Assembly: GCA_003524845.1 (NCBI GenBank) | Contig: DQGR01000067.1 | Span: 1-8,820 of the forward strand | Direction: 5' to 3' | DNA: 8,820 nt | Source of the DNA: Patescibacteria group bacterium | GTDB lineage: Bacteria; Patescibacteriota; Microgenomatia; UBA10105 | Shown here: positions 5,095 to 8,820 of the stretch, piece after piece | How positions within the stretch are numbered: position 1 is the first letter of the stretch | Layout of the letters: each line of letters starts with the position of its first letter | Translations under genes and position numbers: made by a program | Notes under the pieces: model-generated | Told to the model about the DNA's origin: nothing | Seen by the model: only the letters and a program-made list of their open reading frames with translations | The model's database searches: none

Positions 5095-6060
5095 TTAAAA
5101 TAATCCCAGCTGATCATCTTTTTTAATCGCAACTTTAGCTGACTTTGCAGGTTCAGATTGTTTGCTATTTAGGTTGAGCAATCGTTTCAAAAGCGTCTTA
5201 AACTCGAGTTCACTAAACAACTCTACAGCTTTCCGGGTTGCGAGATCATGCAACTCAGCGTTTTTATGATCAAACTCAATTGGCACGTCAGTCACGACGG
5301 TAGCTAACTTGTGTGACATGAGCGCATTATCTTTATCTTTAACCAGTTTCTCTATCACCCGGTTATTTGTAATTTTATCCAAATTTTTATAGATATTTTC
5401 CACTGAACCGAATTCTTTGAGTAGTGCTACTGCAGTTTTGGGTCCGATACCGGCAACCCCGGGATAATTATCCGAGGAATCTCCCGTTAAACCTTTCAAA
5501 TCTGCAATTTGACCTGGCGGTACCCCCATCCGTGTTTCTGCCTCTTTTTCCCCAAATAATTTTGCCTCAGATAAGCCTTTCACCGGCATAAATAATTTAA
5601 CGTGATGGTTAACCAGTTGTAACAAATCCCGGTCTCCGGTGACAATCACCGCCTCATCAATTTTTCCGCTCTCTTTTTGGAATTTGGAATTTGGAATTTG
5701 AATTTGTTTCGTAATACTACCAAGTACATCATCAGCCTCATACCCATCTTTTTCATAAATTGGAATCTCCATAGCTGCAATTACCTTGTGTACTAAAATC
5801 ACTTGATCAACTAAGCTCTCATCCATTTTCGGCCGGTGCGCCTGATAGGCTACAAATAATTCTTTGCGGAAAGTCGGTTTTGGCCGGTCAAACGCAATCG
5901 CCAAATGCGTGGGCTTCAGTTCTTTAATCACGTTAAAGAGCATAGAAACGAATCCGTAGACCGCGTTGGTTTCCTGACCTTTGGAATTGGTCATTGCTGG
6001 CAAGGCATGAAAAGCCCGGTGCAAAATGGCGTTTCCGTCAATTAAAACTAAGCGGGACAT
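5095..6060 (-). CDS. Stand-alone 5'-3' exonuclease (Pol I N-terminal-domain type) with C-terminal sliding-clamp-binding motif
   Basis: 321 residues covering only the 5' nuclease part of DNA polymerase I; no polymerase domain follows. The acidic metal-binding residues are present: D8 (LIDGNAILHRAFH), D58 (AFDRPKPTFR), E108/D110/D111 (YEADDVLG), D143/D145 (VTGDRDLLQL), D194/D197 (LTGDSSDN). The helix-3-turn-helix DNA-binding segment is YPGVAGIGPKTAVALLKEFG (199-218). The family removes RNA primers and flaps from Okazaki fragments and acts in repair. The last five residues, QLGLF (317-321), match the bacterial beta-clamp-binding pentapeptide. Residues about 120-128 (IQIPNSKFQ) are encoded by a heptamer repeat in the loop before the VIVTGDRD strand. 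The gene lies 27 nt after ftsH and directly abuts the HD gene. The ATG at 6060 is preceded by CCCC, with no Shine-Dalgarno site. Confidence 0.92.
   Translation of the reverse strand: MSRLVLIDGNAILHRAFHALPAMTNSKGQETNAVYGFVSMLFNVIKELKPTHLAIAFDRPKPTFRKELFVAYQAHRPKMDESLVDQVILVHKVIAAMEIPIYEKDGYEADDVLGSITKQIQIPNSKFQKESGKIDEAVIVTGDRDLLQLVNHHVKLFMPVKGLSEAKLFGEKEAETRMGVPPGQIADLKGLTGDSSDNYPGVAGIGPKTAVALLKEFGSVENIYKNLDKITNNRVIEKLVKDKDNALMSHKLATVVTDVPIEFDHKNAELHDLATRKAVELFSELEFKTLLKRLLNLNSKQSEPAKSAKVAIKKDDQLGLF
5676..5706. repeat. Heptamer tandem repeat (TTTGGAA) inside the exonuclease gene
   Basis: TTTGGAA occurs three times in direct succession (5676-5682, 5683-5689, 5690-5696), followed by the degenerate TTTGAA (5697-5702) and TTTG. 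On the coding strand it gives the residues QIQIPNSKFQ, between the YEADDVLG helix and the VIVTGDRD strand. The sequence differs from the heptamer in the glycosyltransferase gene, but the period is the same. Confidence 0.85.
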
Positions 6061-6087
6061 GGGGTAATTGTATCATGAAGGCAAAGT

Positions 6088-7980
6088 TCAGGAATTAGCC
6101 GGATGCGGGAGCACTGCCGGTCTGGGACCACCCATAATACGTTCAAACTCGTCGCCTTCAAGCGTCTCTTTTTTGATGAGCGCTTCAGCAACTGCATCCA
6201 GTTTAGCGCGCACCTTTTTAAGGGTTGCGAGCGCGGTTTTGTAACCGGTATCCAGAATCTTTTGTACTTCTGAGTCAATCTTTGAGAGCATTTCCGGTGA
6301 AATAGCCGGTTGTTCATACACCATTTTGCCACCCGGAATTATATCCATCTGCGGACCGAAATTGACCGGACCGATAGCACTCATCCCGAATTCAATTACC
6401 ATTTGTCGGGCAATTGAGGTCGCCTTATCTATGTCATTTGAGGCGCCGGTCGTCAGCTCATTGAAAATCAGGTCTTCTGCAGCCCGGCCGCCCAACATCG
6501 AGGCAATCTGGTTAATCAGCCTAGTTCGCGTCTCGTGCACCCGGTCTTTGGCCGGCGGAATAAGCGTAAATCCAAGGGCCATGCCCCGGGAAACAATTGA
6601 AATCCGGTGTACCGGATCAAGGTGTGGCAGCTGATAGGTCACAATGGCGTGGCCTGCCTCATGGTATGCAGTCATTTTGCGGTCCAGTTCAGATTGCAGC
6701 CGTTTCTTTTCCGGTCCGAGTTTCACTTTGGTCGCCGCTTCCTCCAGGTCATCCATGGAAATGGCTTTCTGGTCATGGCGGGCGGCCGCAATTGCCGCCT
6801 CATTGAGCATGTTTTCCAAATCTGCGCCGCTAAACCCGACGGTGCGGCGGGCAGTTCGATTCCAGTCAACGTTTTTATCAAATGGTTTCCCTTTCATGTG
6901 AATGGTCAGAATTGCTTTGCGGCCTTCGATGTCAGGCATGTCTAAAACAACTCTTCGGTCAAAGCGACCAGGCCTGAGAAGTGCCGGATCGAGTAAATCT
7001 CCCCGGTTAGTAGCGGCAATCACCACAACTTGTTCGTTTGGCTGAAATCCATCCATTTCGACCAATATCTGATTTAAAGTCTGTTCCCGTTCATCATGGC
7101 CACCCATGACTCCGACACTACGCATCCGGCCGATGGCATCGATTTCATCAATAAAAATAATTGCCGGTGAACTCTTTTTGGCAGTCAGAAAGAGATCCCG
7201 TACCCGGGCCGCGCCAACTCCGACGAGCATTTCCATAAATTCGCTTCCGGCAATTGAGAAAAATGGCACGTTGGCTTCCCCGGCAACTGCCCGCGCCAAC
7301 AGTGTTTTTCCGGTGCCGGCCGGGCCTACCAGAATTACGCCTTTGGGTGTCCGCGCCCCCAGCGCCCGATACTTACCCGGGTGTTTGAGAAAATCGACAA
7401 TTTCCTCAAGTTCTGCCTTTGCTTCATTCACGCCCGCCACATTGGCAAACGTAATTTGTGGATGATCTTTGTTAAATAGCTTGGCCCGGGATTGACCGAA
7501 AGAGAAAATACTGTCCTGGGCACCTCTGGCCTGCCGTATCAGGAATAAAAAGAAGACTACCATAAGAATGAGCGGTAAAACATTGGTTAAGAGGGAGATG
7601 CCGAGTTGTCCAAGCGACGTATCTTTAATCTCAAGTTCTACTTTTGAAGCGTCGATTTTAGCCGCATCGAAAAGCTGATAAATTGACTCTTGCGCTTCTT
7701 TGCGCGCCATAGCCTCAGTGCCATCGGTATAGGAGACAACGAGACGCATCTCCTCGACTTCAATTTTGGCCACTTTTCCCGCTTCTACATCAGTCAAAAC
7801 TTCAGACAGCGGCTTTTCTTTAATCATTGAGCTTGACTGAGAAAGTGATAGCGCAAAAGATAGCAGTAAAAACCCGACAAATACAGCTAAAAAGAGCGTG
7901 CGCGTGCTGAAGTTAAGCCGCAACTCAAATTTCTTCAATTTCTTATTTTTAGTTGCTGGAATTTTCTTTTCTGTTTCCAT
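6088..7980 (-). CDS. ftsH: ATP-dependent zinc metalloprotease FtsH
   Basis: 630 residues, normal family length. Two transmembrane segments (about 28-48 and 126-148) flank a small extracytoplasmic domain, with the AAA+ ATPase and M41 protease in the cytoplasm. Walker A is GPAGTGKT (219-226; most FtsH have GPPGTGKT). Walker B is IIFIDEIDAIG, with D278 and E279. The second region of homology ends in LLRPGRFDRR, with arginine fingers R336 and R339. The zinc site is HEAGH (440-444) with D516 in TGASNDIDKAT. The central-pore motif reads MLVGVGAARVRDLF, with L252 where FtsH of model bacteria has Phe. FtsH hexamers degrade damaged membrane proteins and regulators. The ATG at 7980 gives a basic N-terminus just before TM1. 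An extended -10 promoter lies about 40 nt upstream, and the exonuclease gene follows after 27 nt. Confidence 0.96.
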   Translation of the reverse strand: METEKKIPATKNKKLKKFELRLNFSTRTLFLAVFVGFLLLSFALSLSQSSSMIKEKPLSEVLTDVEAGKVAKIEVEEMRLVVSYTDGTEAMARKEAQESIYQLFDAAKIDASKVELEIKDTSLGQLGISLLTNVLPLILMVVFFLFLIRQARGAQDSIFSFGQSRAKLFNKDHPQITFANVAGVNEAKAELEEIVDFLKHPGKYRALGARTPKGVILVGPAGTGKTLLARAVAGEANVPFFSIAGSEFMEMLVGVGAARVRDLFLTAKKSSPAIIFIDEIDAIGRMRSVGVMGGHDEREQTLNQILVEMDGFQPNEQVVVIAATNRGDLLDPALLRPGRFDRRVVLDMPDIEGRKAILTIHMKGKPFDKNVDWNRTARRTVGFSGADLENMLNEAAIAAARHDQKAISMDDLEEAATKVKLGPEKKRLQSELDRKMTAYHEAGHAIVTYQLPHLDPVHRISIVSRGMALGFTLIPPAKDRVHETRTRLINQIASMLGGRAAEDLIFNELTTGASNDIDKATSIARQMVIEFGMSAIGPVNFGPQMDIIPGGKMVYEQPAISPEMLSKIDSEVQKILDTGYKTALATLKKVRAKLDAVAEALIKKETLEGDEFERIMGGPRPAVLPHPANS

Positions 7981-8016
7981 AGGTAAATCGTACCGATAAG
8001 GCGATTGTAGACAGAT

Positions 8017-8025
8017 AGTATATCA
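8017..8025 (-). promoter_or_regulatory. Extended -10 promoter element upstream of ftsH
   Basis: The minus strand reads TGATATACT here: a TATACT -10 (5 of 6) with TG one base upstream. Transcription would start near 8010, about 30 nt before the ftsH ATG at 7980. The -35 region 17 nt upstream is only a T-rich run, so the call rests on the extended -10 alone. It would give ftsH and the genes after it transcription independent of the PP2C-like gene. Confidence 0.4.
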
Positions 8026-8191
8026 TAGTTCCCAATGGCAAAAAACCTCATCCGGGCAAAGCCGACAGCGGTTTTTACAACATGCAACAAAAGCCACGTT
8101 TTAAAAGGCATGTTTTTGTAAACACCATTCGCTTTTGACCGTCATAGTAGAAATCCTCTCCTGCAACGAATGGTTTTGGTTGTATCTGCAT
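8023..8191 (-). pseudogene. Frameshifted small cysteine-rich protein gene, DUF5522-like
   Basis: An ATG at 8191, 8 nt after the PP2C-like stop, opens a 38-codon frame ending at 8075: it includes FVAGEDFYYDGQKRMVFT and LLKRGFCC, then stops after ML. One frame over (+1), translation from 8082 to the TGA at 8023-8025 gives CCKNRCRLCP and then DEVFCHWEL. Spliced at the cysteine pair, RGFCCKNRCRLCP matches from memory the hallmark of the DUF5522 family (EGEDFYY..., MVFT, LKRGYCCxNxCRHCP), small proteins of unknown function with a probable metal-binding cysteine cluster. The break is at TGTTGCA followed by TGTTGTA (coding strand, 8077-8090), a near-perfect 7-nt duplication; deleting one unit restores the frame. 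It may be a pseudogene, a sequencing or assembly error, or, less likely, programmed frameshifting. Family assignment is moderately sure. Confidence 0.6.
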
Positions 8192-8199
8192 ACTTACTC

Positions 8200-8820
8200 T
8201 TACACTAAGGTTTTAAAAACTACGGCGACTGCGGCATTTTGCACTGATTCGTGATTCAGCAAATCTTGCAATTGGGTAACTAATACAGTTGGGTCTGTGG
8301 CTGATGCAACTGCTTCGACTGCGGATTTAAATGCAACTTCGGAAATGACTCCCCTGGTTTGCAAACAATACCAGTCACCTACTCTACTTTCACCACTTTT
8401 AAGTAAGGGGGTCACTTGTTTTGTTTGTCCAAGTAATTGTGAAGACGCAAGTCCGACATATTTTTCCAAAGGTTGCTCGTTTTTTCGGAGTATAATGAGA
8501 GTACTCTCCCCTATTGCTCCAAACCACCAGGTACGGTCGGAAAATGCTAGTATGGCTAAACTGCCTTGCCGCGTTGCGGTATTTATAGGCAATCGTATGA
8601 GTTTTCGGGCCGTAATCGTAATAATTTGTGAAACCAGCCGCTCCCGAAACTCCCAATAAAATAATTTTCGCCGTTGAATTTTATATGCCAAAAGTGCAGT
8701 TTCGGCAATTTCTGCTGCAATTTGTGAAGCATCAGGCCCAAAACCTTGAGCGAGTATGAGACATTCCTGGGGAAAAACGCGCGTTTCACTTTTCCAGTTT
8801 TGGATTTCAGTTTCGTAATT
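8200..8820 (-). CDS. PP2C-like (PPM family) protein, probably catalytically inactive (5' partial)
   Basis: The frame is open to the window edge, so the gene starts beyond 8820; the TTG at 8691 is internal. 206 residues are visible, numbered here from the edge. The order of landmarks is that of a PP2C fold: LILAQGFGPDASQIAAEIAETAL (21-43; family V-A-D-G-M-G), RQGSLAILAFSDRTWWFGAIGESTLIILR (84-112; family GTTL... VGDSRxYLLR), DWYCLQTRGV (149-158; family LLLCSDGL), and ESVQNAAVAVVF (191-202; family GxxDNxTVVVV). At each visible metal-ligand position the acid is gone: Q25 for the DG aspartate, T155-R156 for SDG, Q194 for the DN aspartate; GDS reads GES. Active PPM enzymes dephosphorylate Ser/Thr; this copy is probably a pseudophosphatase with a binding or regulatory role. 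It ends 8 nt before the DUF5522-like gene. Confidence 0.65.
   Translation of the reverse strand, partial: NYETEIQNWKSETRVFPQECLILAQGFGPDASQIAAEIAETALLAYKIQRRKLFYWEFRERLVSQIITITARKLIRLPINTATRQGSLAILAFSDRTWWFGAIGESTLIILRKNEQPLEKYVGLASSQLLGQTKQVTPLLKSGESRVGDWYCLQTRGVISEVAFKSAVEAVASATDPTVLVTQLQDLLNHESVQNAAVAVVFKTLV

Noticed and set aside
6326..7465. Several plus-strand open frames opposite ftsH
   Set aside because: They mirror conserved FtsH codons and have no independent motifs; ftsH is unambiguous on the minus strand.
8399..8789. Two overlapping minus-strand open frames within the PP2C-like region
   Set aside because: They are out of frame with the continuous 206-codon PP2C-like frame and carry no recognisable pattern.

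Overview
The window looks like a piece of a Patescibacteria (Candidate Phyla Radiation) chromosome, most likely from the Microgenomates side. This is inference from gene content and style: compact genes with almost no recognisable Shine-Dalgarno sites, a stand-alone 5'-3' exonuclease instead of a full DNA polymerase I, a PEGA-SH3 surface protein with a Ser/Pro/Thr/Lys linker, and short palindromic and heptamer repeats inside coding sequence. No rRNA, tRNA, CRISPR array or complete insertion sequence was seen.

Left part, plus strand (1-1335): the 3' end of a WecA/TagO-type polyprenyl-phosphate sugar-1-phosphate transferase, then a complete UbiA-family prenyltransferase with the signature of decaprenyl-phosphate phosphoribosyltransferase. 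Both are membrane enzymes acting on polyprenyl phosphate, so this is an envelope-glycan locus. A convergent PEGA-SH3 cell-surface protein (minus, 1388-2341) follows. Between it and a membrane-anchored M23 peptidase (plus, 2504-3226) lies a divergent intergenic region with a good promoter for the peptidase and a terminator-like hairpin that ends 2 nt before its start codon.

Right part, minus strand (transcribed from 8820 towards 3213): the C-terminal part of a PP2C-like protein that has lost its visible metal ligands; a small cysteine-rich gene resembling DUF5522, broken by an apparent 7-nt duplication; ftsH; a stand-alone 5'-3' exonuclease ending in a perfect sliding-clamp-binding motif; an HD-domain phosphohydrolase whose start codon abuts the exonuclease stop; and a GT4 glycosyltransferase. 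The GT4 gene ends tail-to-tail with the M23 gene in a 14-nt overlap. The exonuclease and HD hydrolase could act in sequence in nucleotide recycling (inference).

The most unusual material is repeat invasion of coding sequence. A 36-nt hairpin plus heptamer repeats is inserted in frame into the interdomain region of the glycosyltransferase. A different heptamer repeat sits in a loop of the exonuclease. A roughly 65-bp double-hairpin element with terminal inverted repeats supplies the last 16 residues and stop codon of the HD hydrolase. A third heptamer duplication breaks the DUF5522-like gene.
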